Source: Siphonodentalium dalli (Eukaryota > Mollusca > Scaphopoda > Gadilida > Siphonodentaliidae). From it: a DNA stretch of 64,000 nt. A model generated the notes under the pieces. That model was not told where the DNA came from. It was given only the letters and a program-made list of their open reading frames with translations, and did not search any database. The DNA lies in contig CP136064.1 of assembly GCA_032622095.1 (NCBI GenBank), positions 111,462,004-111,526,003 on the forward strand, in the 5' to 3' direction. Positions 35,899 through 46,830 of this stretch are shown piece after piece; the stretch's first letter is position 1; each line of letters begins with the position of its first letter. Both the position numbers and the translations under genes were made by a program.

Positions 35899-36029
35899 TT
35901 ATGGGTAACTTTTCAGGATTCAGTCGGCAATATGGTTTGTTGCCATTCATCGGAAATCTCTCGGGGAGAGCTTTCCTATGAATGGCAACAAGCCATATTT
36001 CCGACTAAATCCTGAAAAGTTACCCATAA
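35899..36029. mobile_element. Foldback (inverted-repeat) element
   Basis: Arms of about 58 bp begin TTATGGGTAACTTTTCAGGA and carry TTGTTGCCATTCAT. The loop is CTCTCGGGGAGAG-like and itself forms a small stem. Four or five arm mismatches. Confidence 0.9.
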
Positions 36030-36395
36030 TTCTGCTGTGGTTAAGAAGTCGATTAATTAGGGCATTACTAAACTTATAGCGTCATCAGCATGACGTGACG
36101 TATTTGTCGTATTTGGTATATTTTAAATATATTTCTATAAGTAACAACATCCGAGTCAGGGATTTTTTTGGGGGGGGGGGGGGGTCATACCAGTTATACG
36201 GGCTATCTTTAGCATTGATAACGAATTCATAGCAGTTCAGTCAAAATCTTTGCTGCAACGACAGACAACCCCTGCTGATTCCTCAATTTTACACTCAACT
36301 AGTGGAATAAAATACCATTCTTGTACTCACCGCCCGACTATATATATCGCACGAATAGCGCCGAAATTCTGAGAACTGAATTGAGGCAAACTCAC

Positions 36396-36656
36396 CAAAG
36401 TAGCATATTTTTATACGCGACCGCATGGTAGGCGAAGACGCCAATCTGTTAGGGTTGTGGTAGAAGTATGGATCGTTGTTCATGAAGATGTAGCAGTCTG
36501 TTCCGTTTATTGTAGTCGCCCAACACTCAGCTCCCATATATGTTGTCGCGATACAGATATCATCACACACTGATCCATTCGTGTTAGGATATTCGGTGCC
36601 GCCAATCGTTACATCGATATAGGATGGGATTGAAACATTCGACATGATGCATGCTC
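36396..36656 (-). CDS. Six-cysteine extracellular exon (lectin-like gene)
   Basis: On the minus strand, a pyrimidine-rich TATGTGCAG acceptor ends at 36657 and a GTGAGT donor starts at 36395. Both borders are phase 1, giving an exact 87-codon module. It has six cysteines, a CDDIC pair, AECWA, TDCYIF and a closing KICYF, plus three N-glycosylation sequons (NVS, NGS, NGT). The C-x3-C followed by a hydrophobic-Cys segment recalls PAN/apple domains, but the match is loose and I do not assign a family. It joins in phase the lectin exon at 38870 upstream and the Thr-rich exon at 34470 downstream. Confidence 0.55.
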
Positions 36657-36809
36657 CTGCACATACACAAATATAAATAGTAATATGCACATATCGAACA
36701 ATGAAACAATGAACTTTAACACTGATAAGAATCACGAATAGCCAATATTAGTCGTAAATATTTCGGACGGTCCATAACCCTTTTCGCATGATATATAATA
36801 ACGAGTCCG

Positions 36810-36977
36810 TTTGGATGCGTGGTATACTTATATACCAACAATGAAACCACGTGATTCCAGAAACGTGAAACAGAAATATATCACATTGCCGCTCGCAGTA
36901 ATGTGATATATTTCTGTTTCACGTTTCTGGAATCACGTGGTTTCAATGTTGGTATATAAGTATACCACGCATCCAAA
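36810..36977. mobile_element. Foldback (inverted-repeat) element, near-perfect arms
   Basis: Two 78-bp arms (36810-36887 and 36900-36977) are reverse complements with a single mismatch seen, around a 12-nt loop. Ends read TTTGGATGCG and CGCATCCAAA. The near identity suggests the youngest of the small foldbacks here. It lies in the intron between the lectin and six-cysteine exons. Confidence 0.95.
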
Positions 36978-38869
36978 TTGTTCAAACGCACACAAACACA
37001 ATATATGAGAGACTGACACAAAAATAGCATTTTTACTGTTACGAGCATATGCTAGTTTAAAAAAACAACAACAAGTTGATAACTTATTTGTCCAGAAATA
37101 CTTTTTCTGTTACATTCTGACCAAAGTTTCCAGTCGGAGGTTCGGGGAATACACTATTTTATTTATTTACACTATACATACAACTGTGGTCAGAATGCTA
37201 GAGCTAACAATTGTGAGCTTGGACACACACGATGAATCAGCTTGTTTGAGAAATAGTATAGCATATATGCTCGTAGCTGCCAAAATACTAGGTAATATAT
37301 CGTTATCCTAGGTCAATACCCTTTTCCTCGTTTCTGTTCATGTTTGCGAAACCCTATGCCATTTTGACATCGTGATACTCATCGACTCGAGACCACGTGA
37401 TTTCCCCACCGTGATATAGTCAGGGTTCCATGCTAATTTTGTTTACGAAAATTTCTTTGTGGACCTATTCGCTGTATGCACATGGGTAAGGAATATTATG
37501 AAATGTTATCCCGTATGGACTCCATTTTATGGATAAATAATTTGTTTTTATTTTGAAATAGGAGTAAAATAGCAATTTATTTTCAATTAAAATTATAGAT
37601 ATACAATAACCTCATTAGAATGAGAAATGCTGCACACAAGACGCTATTTGTTCGATATTGAATATTCTGCACCTTTATTTCATATCTTTCGATGTTTTAC
37701 AGGGACACCAACATTATCTTCTTACTTTCAATAAAAGATATGTTGTTTGATATTTATAGACCTAGTTCACATGTTAAATTTCATTTTCAAAATTGTTTCA
37801 ATAATGATAAAATAAATGTTTATGCTGTTGTATCTGTTGTATCTGGGTGACATCTTGTAAAGTAGTTGAACTATGTTAAGTCAGGCACGGCATTATATCT
37901 AAGTACAAGTCGATCAAGCTTAATCGCAATGATTCAAATTTACAAGATGATTCTAATTACGATTAAGTGTATACATGTACATGTAGTCCAACTACGCTCA
38001 AACGTAAAACATAGTGATATTATGTTTAGAGGTAATAATAATGCACCTAAGCGTCATCTATATCGCTTTTATATGCACTTTATTTTAGTTTCATTACAAT
38101 TAAGCGTTGTTAGCTAATAACTGTGAATTTGGTCCCCCGCCGCGGAGTCATATATAGAGTATACGCCCGGTGATTTGTTTCAAATTACACTTAACAAAGA
38201 TCATCCGAAAACAGAAAAACAATTCGAACTTACTGGGTTTACAAACGTTACTATAAATAGGTTTACAAACGTTTTCTCAACATTATTAGCTCCAGTAACC
38301 CGGTTACAAATGCGTCAAAATGACATTATATGTCCAGAATATAGATAACTATACACCGATAGTATATATATTGCGTATGCAGATACACCACATGGTGCAA
38401 GTTGCCCAAATAATAATTAGTGATATGTTGCGTGTGTCGATTGTTGGTTTTGAGCAGACTAATATTTTCTTTCACGGCAGGAACATCGACGACGTGCGTG
38501 TAGACGCACACTCCACTAATCGTGTTACATGGGCGTGCTATGTTTATCAGTCAAGGACCTGATGTGTACGAAACATTCAAAAACATACATATTTTTGAAA
38601 AATATAATAATGCCTGCGCTTATACAACCAGTATTACAAATATTTCGCAATAGATATGTTTTGGAATGTTTGGTACGCATAATGGCTTTTCCTGCATGTA
38701 TATGTTCAGATTATAGGAACACCGCGAAAAAGACATATTAAAAAATATAACGGTACTTTTTGTTAACAGCATCAGTTTGCCCTAACATCATCATAGCAAT
38801 TCAGCAGGACCCAACCGCATTATTGCACATTAGTACGACCACTTGACCATGGCTGAGTATACAACATAC
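36978..38869 (-). other. Putative intron of the lectin-like gene
   Basis: AT-rich with no exon or element recognised. It separates the lectin-domain exon from the six-cysteine exon. Confidence 0.4.
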
Positions 38870-39087
38870 CTTGGCGACGTTCGCACACTGTACCCGCAAT
38901 GTCCATGCAATCCTCCGCTTTCCAATAGTTCCTTGCGGTTTTTATGTTAACAATTGTGCAGATGCCGGCCATCCCCGGTTCGCCAGCTACCCAGTGTTCA
39001 TAATCCGCAACTGAGCCATCTGACCAACGAACTGTGTCGTTAGCATCGATTTTACAATCGTGCCAAACATAGACAAATTCGCCGGCT
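38870..39087 (-). CDS. C-type lectin domain exon, C-terminal half
   Basis: On the minus strand, a TTTTTTTATTTGTATCAG acceptor ends at 39088 and a GTATGT donor begins at 38869. The 218-nt exon is entered in phase 2 and left in phase 1. It encodes a D-C-K-I segment, then RWSDGS, DYEHW, GEP, a Cys-Ile segment, YWKAEDC and VCE. This is the second half of a C-type lectin-like domain with its conserved C-terminal cysteines. The EPN/QPD sugar-binding triplet reads EPG and the WND position reads WKAED, so canonical calcium-dependent sugar binding is doubtful. An exon for the first half must lie upstream (higher coordinates) but I could not identify it. A GTAAGT donor at 39209 could end a preceding exon in a matching phase. 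Confidence 0.75.
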
Positions 39088-39354
39088 CTGATACAAATAA
39101 AAAAAATATTCAGACATACCAGTGACTTCTGATAACTACATATACAGATCAAGTCAACGTTATAGCCAAGCTCCACGCAGAGTTCAGTCCCCTGCTATGC
39201 AGGACTTACCGCTGCCAGCACCAACACATAATGTGAAGAAATCACTCATTTATTTATGTGAGATTTTTTTAAGGTTACAATTCGTGTGCCAAGACGGGGA
39301 CATATAACGTTCAGACAATCAAAACGATATGATAATTTATTACAAACAGTTCAA

Positions 39355-39416
39355 TCAACGAAGTGATGGCTCGCGATGACAGCTGTCCTTTCGGGCCATC
39401 ACTGCGACGTTGAGCG
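39355..39416. repeat. Small inverted repeat
   Basis: TCAACGAAGTGATGGC and GCCATCACTGCGACGTTGA pair as an interrupted stem of about 18 bp around a loop of about 25 nt. It lies between the lectin exon and the LINE. Confidence 0.65.
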
Positions 39417-39647
39417 TATGCACCTTTTTGTCTTCGACATGTGCCTTTGTTATGTGTCTTTAGTATTGCAATAAAAAAATATGCTTTGGAACATCTCAAC
39501 TGGTATCCGAACTAGGAAGCAATTTACACATACTCCTCCTTTTAATGTATTTCTGTCCTCTACTAAGGTTTGCATTATGTTTGTTTCTTCCTCACATGTA
39601 TTTTGAAAATGAAATATGGGTTTGCTCTAACAATCTACAATTAATAG

Positions 39648-42600
39648 ATGTCGGTTAAAATTCTTTCAATGAATTGTCAAGGACTTGGGGATACGAAAAA
39701 AACGGAGAGATGTCTTCACATACCTTAAAAAGTTGAAGTATGACATTTACTGTTTACAAGACGTTCATTTTCTCGTGACCAAGAGAGATATATTGAATCG
39801 GAGTGGGGTTATACGTGTTGCTTTAATTCTTTCAAATCATCAAGTAGAGGCGTTGCGATTTTATTCAAAAATACATTTGGTCTAAAGATTAATACATTAC
39901 ATACGGACCCAAATGGGAACATGCTCATAGCCGAAATTAATGTAGATGACTTCAAACTAACATTGGTAAATATATATGGACCCAATGCAGATACCCCGTC
40001 TTTTTATGAAAAAATTAACAGAATACTAACCGAATATATCATATCTGATAACGTTGTGATTTGTGGTGATTATAATATTGCCCTTAATCCTTCAAAAGAC
40101 TGTTTTAATTACGTTGGTTACAATAACCCGAATGCTCACAAGAAACTATTTAAACTAATCGGCGAAAAAGATCTCATTGATGTATGGAGATATCAGAACA
40201 ACTAAGATATACTTGGCGAAGAAAGTCCCCGTTTAAACAAGCACGTTTAGACTATTTTCTCATATCAGACTGTATTTTGCCTCTTATTGAATCATCTTCC
40301 GTCATACCTGGTTATCGTACCGATCATTCAATAGTAACTGTAAACTTCAAATTATGTGATACGAAACCTGGGCGTGGCTATTGGAAATTTAATAACTCTT
40401 TCCTTTCTAATAAAACTTTTGTCGATAAAATAAGTGAAACTGTAGATACGACTGTCCAATAGTATAAATCGTCGGAGAATAACACGCTATATGATAACGA
40501 AGAAAGTCCAAAGTTTCAAATAAACGACCAATTATTCTTTGAAACATTGCTCACGGAGATGAGACAAACGACTTTAACATTTTCAAAAGCACAAGCAATT
40601 ACTAAACGCCAAGAAGAATCTTTACTTGAAGCAGAAATTGAAGTGTTAGAAAATCGGCTTACTGATGATGATGGTATTGAGAAATTACAACAACTTAAAT
40701 TACGATTAGAAGATATACGATAAAAGAAATTAGAAGGCGTTATGATACGTTCAAGAGCTCGATGGGTCACTGATGGGGAAAAACCAACTAAATATTTTCT
40801 TAACTTAGAAAAAAGACATTATATGAATAAAGCACTTCTTCTGGTTGAAAAAGAGGATGGTGAAGTGGTTACAGATCAAAATGATATTCTCGAAGAGGCC
40901 AAACTATATTACGAAAAATTATATGAAAATAGACATGAAAACACAAATGTATCGGATATTGAACAATTTGTTCGCGTTCAAAATGATAACACAAATAATT
41001 TCCCAAATAAATTATCTCCAAAAATTTCTCACACCCTTGAATCACGTATTTCCGAAAACGAGTCATTAACCTATTTAAAACATATGCACAATAATAAAAG
41101 CCCTGGTTTCAGTGGCTTCTCATGTGATTTTTATAAAATGTTTTGGAATAAAATTGGTAAATTCCTAGTTAGGTCATTAAACTACGCTTGGATAAAGGAG
41201 AATGATCGGTTACACAGAAACATGGTATTCTCACTCTGATTCCAAAAGAAAACAAACCAAAACAATTCCTAAAAAACTGGCGACCTATTTCACGTCTTCA
41301 TGTGTCATACACAATTTTATCCGGTATACTTTCTGAAAGATTGAAATGTGTAATTCAAGATCTTATTCATCATGACCAGAGTGGGTTTTTAAAAGGTAGA
41401 TTCATTGGCGATAATATACGATTAATATCAGATATCCTATCCACAACAAAATCTGCAAATATTCCTGGACTACTTGTACTCCTTGACTTCGAAAAAGCTT
41501 TTGATTCGGTCTCCTGGTCATTCTTGTCGTCAGTCTTAAAATACTTCAACTTTGGGGATACTTTTATCAAAATCATTAAATGCTTGTATAACGGTATATC
41601 GTCAAATGTCAGTATCAACGGGCATGTGTCTCGTAGCTTCAGAATCTCGAGGGGATGTCGCCAAGGTGATCCAATTTCGTCTTACATTTTTGTATTGTGT
41701 GCGGAAATATTAGGTATAGGATTCCGGAAACGGAAAAATATCAAGGGTATTAAGATAGAGAATTCAGAATTTAAACTTTCACAATATGCTGACGATACTT
41801 CATAATTTCTTGATGGTAAACCCCAAGGCCTTGACAATACATTCGAGCCATTACATGACTTTTATCTTATTTCAGGTTTAAAAATTAATTACGACAGAAC
41901 AGTTGCGGTATGAATTGGTAAGAAAAGAGATTGTACTGACTCTATATGTGACAGATGGAAAATAAGATGGCTATCAAATGGTTTCAAAGTTCTTGGTGTA
42001 AATTTCCAATCAGATGCCGATGATATATTTTTGAATAATTACACCACAGCGTACAACCAGATACGAACAATTCTTTCTGTGTGGTCTAAAAGACACCTGA
42101 CGGTTATCGGGAGAGTCACAATATTCAAGTCATTAGTACTTTCTAAAATCTCGTTTTTATTTATGACAATTCCAAATCTACCAAAGACATTCTTAACCGA
42201 CATAAATAAAGACATTTATAATTTCATATTGGATAAAAAACCTGACAAAATTGTTGGAAATATTTTCAACAAGACTATTCCATGGGAGGATGTAAAATGA
42301 TTGATATCCAAACGTTTATGCATTCAATGAAAATATCATGGGTGAAACGCTACATAACTCGACCGGATTCTTGGCAAAACCTCGTCCGATACCAACTGGA
42401 TTGTAACAATAATGACAGATGGTATATATCGAATGGATGTGCCCTTAAGAGATATAAAAGGAAAACTATCAATCAATTCTGGATAGATGTTCTAGATTCA
42501 TGGAAAATATTAAACTTAAAGATGGCTCCAAAAACGCACGGTGATGTGCTTTCATCGACGATTGTAAATTACGATATTTTCAAAATAAACAAACACGCAA

Positions 42601-43471
42601 TTAATGACAAATCCTTGGCCCTTTGTGGCATTTATTTTGTGAACGATCTTATGTGTGATCATAAGTTAATGTCCTATGACGAAGCAAAGCGGTTATATGA
42701 CATTGACACAGATTTTTTGACATACAACGGTGTAATATCTTCAATAAAAAAATACCTAACTAAAATGGAAAACTCTAGTAGCTATCAACAAAGTAACAAA
42801 GGTCCACTGAACAACCCAATTCTACCGTATCAGATCGAACACTTACTCAAATCCAATTAGAAGTATATTTACAATTGCATTCAGGATCCCAAATTGAACA
42901 TAAACCTCGTCTCAAAATGGGAGGAGAAACTAAATATGCACAATGAATTAGACTGGTGGTCAGACGTTTTTAGAACTCCCTTTGTTCAGTTTTGTGACAT
43001 GAATATGTATGATTTCAATATCGGATAAACAATAGAATATTAGGGACTAACAATTTACTAAAGAAAATGGGTCGATCTGACTATGATACGTGTTCCTTTT
43101 GTAAAATCGAAAAAGTGACCATTAGCCATCTTATGTTTCAATGTCATATTATTGCTTCCATGTGGAACGAGATTCGTATATGGGTATTTAACACGACTTA
43201 AAATAAATTAGAAATTAATTCAAACACTATTTTATTTAGCAAAGCTGATACTAGGCAAATTGATCCACTCCTCCAAACGATCTTGGTCATAATTAAATAT
43301 AATATATACCGATCAAAGATGAGATCTGAATTACCAAAATTGCAAAATATCCAAGCAGAAATACGAATGTACGCAAAAGCCGAAAGATGGATTTTGTACA
43401 GTAAATGTAGATATACAGAGTTCGAATCCCGGTGGGATAAATGGAAAGGTATTTTACAACATTACAGTTAG
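39648..43471 (+). pseudogene. LINE ORF2 pseudogene (AP-endonuclease and reverse transcriptase)
   Basis: The ATG at 39648 starts an endonuclease segment with SMNCQGLGD, then LTLVNIYGPN, VVICGDYNIAL, RLDYFLIS and GYRTDHSIV, the APE-type order. Reverse transcriptase follows: RARWVTDGEKPTKYFLNLEK near 40750, SPGFSGFSCDFYK near 41100, LLDFEKAFDSVSW near 41480, GCRQGDPISSYIF near 41655 and YADDT at 41785-41799. A C-x2-C motif with later H and C (43091-43145) is the C-terminal finger. The motif wording fits the Tx1 group of the L1 clade. Breaks include frame changes near 39697 (in an A run), 39787, 40200, 41210 and 42290, and in-frame stops near 40460, 40721, 41803 (just after YADDT) and 41911. The copy cannot make a functional protein. 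Confidence 0.85.
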
Positions 43472-43600
43472 ACAGCACATGCATAACTATAGATATTTAC
43501 ATGTATGCTGGAAATGTAGTACATAACATTGCACATGTCTGACATACAAGTATTCGGTAAATATCATTTAGTATTGTAAAAACTGTGTTTAAAATACGAA
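39648..43600 (+). mobile_element. Degenerate Tx1/L1-like non-LTR retrotransposon
   Basis: A nearly full ORF2 of an L1-superfamily LINE runs from an endonuclease start to a C-terminal zinc-finger-like motif, followed by about 130 bp of 3' UTR. No ORF1 was recognised upstream, so the copy is probably 5'-truncated just before or at ORF2. No clear poly-A tail or target duplication could be fixed. It lies upstream of the lectin exon on the opposite strand. Confidence 0.8.
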
Positions 43601-43636
43601 TGCTGACCAGACATGTGTCGTGTTGCGTGGCTTACC

Positions 43637-43660
43637 GAGACAGAGAGAGAGAGAGAGAGG

Positions 43661-43692
<32 letters not shown>
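43637..43692 (+). repeat. GA microsatellite
   Basis: An imperfect (GA)n tract just after the LINE 3' end. Confidence 0.95.
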
Positions 43693-43693
<1 letters not shown>

Positions 43694-43839
43694 ACACGGC
43701 AAAAGTTGAGTTGAATTGTATGTTGTATGGGGAAGAGCCCACGAGCTTTAATGCGGGGTATGGAGGAGTCCCTAGGTGTGCCTTTAATGTTTGTGTTGAT
43801 GCTGCTGCTGCTGTGCGAGCCTGGAGTGGTGTGCTGAAA

Positions 43840-44600
43840 TGGAGAACGGGGCCCCCGTTGTTAGTATGTATAGTGAGCAGGAAAACAATTGCTGTGCAGA
43901 TTGGGCTCACCAATTGCACGGAGAGAGTTTGCAATAGCAATGGCATGTTGTTGCATTTTTCTGTCCCGCCCTACCTCCCCTACCAATGCACGGGCGAGGT
44001 GAAAGCATATTTTGACAATTTTTATATACAGTGTTATTTAGATTTTAATAGCTGAAATAAATCTGAACGGTAATGAACAAGACATGATATACATATATAT
44101 ATATATAATTATTATACAGTAAATATATATTTTTGGTTTATATGATTTTTTGGGTTATTTTATTTTTAATTAGGTAAAATGATGTATGTACAGATTGATA
44201 ATTACAATGTGTTCTTGATGTGCCGTTCCTGGCCTCCCGAAGAAAACGCAGAGCTGCAAGAGGGCCGTACATATGTAGGTATATGTCCGGCCTGAACTCG
44301 ATGAGAGCTAGGGTGACCACTTATGGGTCTGAAATTCCTTGCACCCCACCCAAGCTAAGTGCTGGGTCGGTTTTTATGCCGGATCCCGCTCGGTAGGTGT
44401 TGTCGGGTGAGTGGAATGTGTTAGACACGAGCGCTAGTTTCAGTAAAGGAATGTTACAAGATAAGCAGTTGTTAGTTGGTTTGGAGGAGATAATTATTCG
44501 ATGGCTTAAACTACGGTCACGACAAGGGTATCTACACCGCCCGAGGACATTCATCAGCGCCCAAGGAGCCATCTAGGGCTGAGCCCGCTGGCCTATGTTT
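43840..44600 (+). repeat. Dispersed repeat, uninterrupted relative of 22985-24130
   Basis: CACGGGCGAGGTGAAAGCAT at about 43990 and GGAGATAATTATTCGATGGC through CACCGCCCGAGGACATTCAT at 44485-44555 match the two halves of the repeat split at 23239-24035. Between them, 44060-44460 has no match in this window. The ORF at 43585-44055 crosses the microsatellite and the repeat and is probably not a gene. Confidence 0.7.
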
Positions 44601-45140
44601 TAGTTTTGGTGTTAGTCAATGTAGTGTACACATGATATCAATGTGACTTACCTAATAGTAAGCTTACTTATTTAAATCATATAATGAGTACAATTATTTG
44701 TAAACCACTAATCCATGTCGTACATAATCACGTTACGTAAATATACCAAATTTTTAAGATTGTAGCTCGATGCTAACATTAATTAATAATCCCTCAATTT
44801 TAATTATATTGCGCTATGTAATTAGCAAGTATATATCTAACAACATGAGGGACTCAGAAAAAAACCCATAAATACATATACCCAATATTTCATTTTCATT
44901 ATATATATTATTATAACTAATGGATATATAATATCACTAAATAACACAACATTCATAAAACCATTCACTTCACACTCTTTTTTTCTCTTCTACCTTTCTA
45001 CAGTCTCAAAAAAAAAAAGAACGAGACAAAACAACTGCTTTGATTACCAACCATAAACTGTAATATACTATTGTCATAATGTATTTGTCTTTGTTCAGAT
45101 AAAAATTATTTTAAAAAAAAACAAACAAACAGTTCAATCG
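44601..45140. other. No recognisable feature
   Basis: Very AT-rich sequence with small A runs. Confidence 0.5.
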
Positions 45141-45164
45141 AATATCTTCGGGTCGTCGGTATGG

Positions 45165-45275
45165 AATATCTTTGTTGGGTTCGTCTTCCTGTCGTCTACG
45201 TGAATCGTGGGCTTCTATTATATTCACAGGTTGAGTTCGTCTTCCTGTCATCTGCGCGTCTCGTGGGCTCATCGC
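45165..45275 (+). repeat. Short tandem duplication, period about 60 bp
   Basis: GTTCGTCTTCCTGTC(G/A)TCT followed by a (T/C)CGTGGGCT block occurs at about 45180 and 45236. Confidence 0.65.
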
Positions 45276-45520
45276 TTCGTCATATGTTGAATTCGCTGAT
45301 CTCTAGTTGAGCATCTCGGCCTGTGGTCTGCTGTCGATGGTTACGCCTAGTCGTCGGTACATCAGGGCTGCATCGTTCGGATTTACAAACAATTTGGCTC
45401 ACCTAAGATAGTTGTTCGCCATCTCGCTGTCGGTCCTCTTCGTCCTTGTAGTTCGGCTGTCGTAGTTGCGAGAACGGGTGTCGTCTTCAGTCGTTCTCGG
45501 TAGAAAGCTTGGACTTCGTA

Positions 45521-45796
45521 ATGACTTGAAAACTAGCTGCATTATTTGTACTTGTCCTGACTGTGGCTGCCTCAGGCGTTCTTCTTACGAGTGACTGGCG
45601 ACACGATACAGGTTCATTCAAACGGTACAATGTTCATGATTCTATCTGTAGATATGTACCAGGTGGTCACAGGTGGACAGCTTGTGGCCGGCTTGTCCAT
45701 GCTATGTCGCCGACCTGCCTCCGGCGTAGCGTCGAGTCCGACTCCGCGTTCCCATCGGAAGATTCTATCTATATATTGTTCGGCTCTGTCCCATAA
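45521..45796 (+). pseudogene. Possible secreted-protein frame with a stop after the ATG
   Basis: The frame ATG-ACT-TGA at 45521-45529 is followed by an open stretch of 88 codons to TAA at 45794-45796. Directly after the TGA it reads KLAALFVLVLTVAASG, which looks like a signal peptide core, then a stretch with W, ICRY, HRWTACG and a few more cysteines. I do not recognise the family. It may be a gene killed by an early stop, an exon entered by splicing, or chance. The region is more GC-rich than its flanks. The overlapping 105-codon frame at 45591-45908 looks less protein-like. Confidence 0.25.
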
Positions 45797-46349
45797 GATG
45801 AGTATTGCTTACCGGGTGTGTCGGTACTTTGCTTGTCATGGGTGTCGTAGGATATTGTTCCCCTATATTCGTAATGCATATAGGCACATTCATTCTGCAT
45901 TATTCTGAAAAACTGAACTGTCCATATTCATTTAAAAATTGTCTAGATCAAGCCAGAATGAATTGTTACTGACAAAGGACTTCATTAATTTTTTTTAGAT
46001 TTAATTAAGAAAATATACATGCCGGCAGCGGTCAGACATAGCGTAGGGACGGGACTGAACTGTTTTTCATCTCGGGTGATAGCATGCAGTTACGATTACA
46101 TATATAACACCACGTCACCATGGTATGCGCACATTCTAACCGTAACCGCGAATCTCAATGTCTTCAGTTTGAACCAAAACTTGTTTTAAGTATACAGACA
46201 TATACCAAACATGAACATTTGCAAAGTTGAAAACTGTTAGAGATGACCCCTTGTCGCCACTATCTTGATCAGAAAGCGAATCCTTTTTGACGCAAAACTG
46301 ACCAGCTGACAGGCAGGCAACCAGTTCAGAAATAGTTAGGGAGCCCGCA

Positions 46350-46830
46350 TATGTTCTATTTACACTTTTGCCTACAAAAGGTTTGACCCCCTAAAGTTGG
46401 TACCAATAATGGAACATTCTGAAAAACCGATTTCTTAAGTTGCGCATTCCTGGGGTTTAGGGGCCGCTGAACCCCAAAACGTGCCAAAAATCACTTCTAT
46501 TTACACTTCTGCGTACATCGATGAATTTTAGTTTGATGATACTCCTAAGTGTACTGATTAAGAAAACACAACTTAAGAAAGGGTTTTTCCTGGGGTTTTC
46601 AGATAAGAAAGGGGGTCCCATGCTGAACCCCAAAACGTGATTTTTCACTTTTTTTTTACACTTTCGCGTACATCCATAATTTTTGGTCTCAAAGTACTTT
46701 GATATATACTAATTATAAAAACACAACTTAAGAAGCAACTTTTCCTGGGGTTTTTAGATAAGAAGGGGGTCATCGGGTCACCCCTCAAAACGTAAAAAAT
46801 CACTTTTATTTACATGATTGCATTCGCCCA
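46350..46830 (+). repeat. Left-arm terminal tandem repeats, unit 150-165 bp
   Basis: Three units share TATTTACACTTTTGCGTAC, a spacer of varied sequence, AACACAACTTAAG and TTTTCCTGGGGTTTT followed by CCCCAAAACGT. The mirror set lies at 61600-62100. Confidence 0.85.

Noticed and set aside
39178-39245. Possible upstream lectin exon ending at the GTAAGT donor at 39209
   Set aside because: The donor is good and one phase fits, but no acceptor or lectin-like coding sequence precedes it. It would be very short.
43585-44055. 156-codon plus-strand frame after the LINE
   Set aside because: It crosses a GA microsatellite and a dispersed repeat; the peptide has no recognisable domain.
46457-46648. 63-codon frame on the minus strand, similar to 61794-61985
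   Set aside because: Similarity is explained by the inverted arms of the foldback, and the frame is not kept in the other tandem units.
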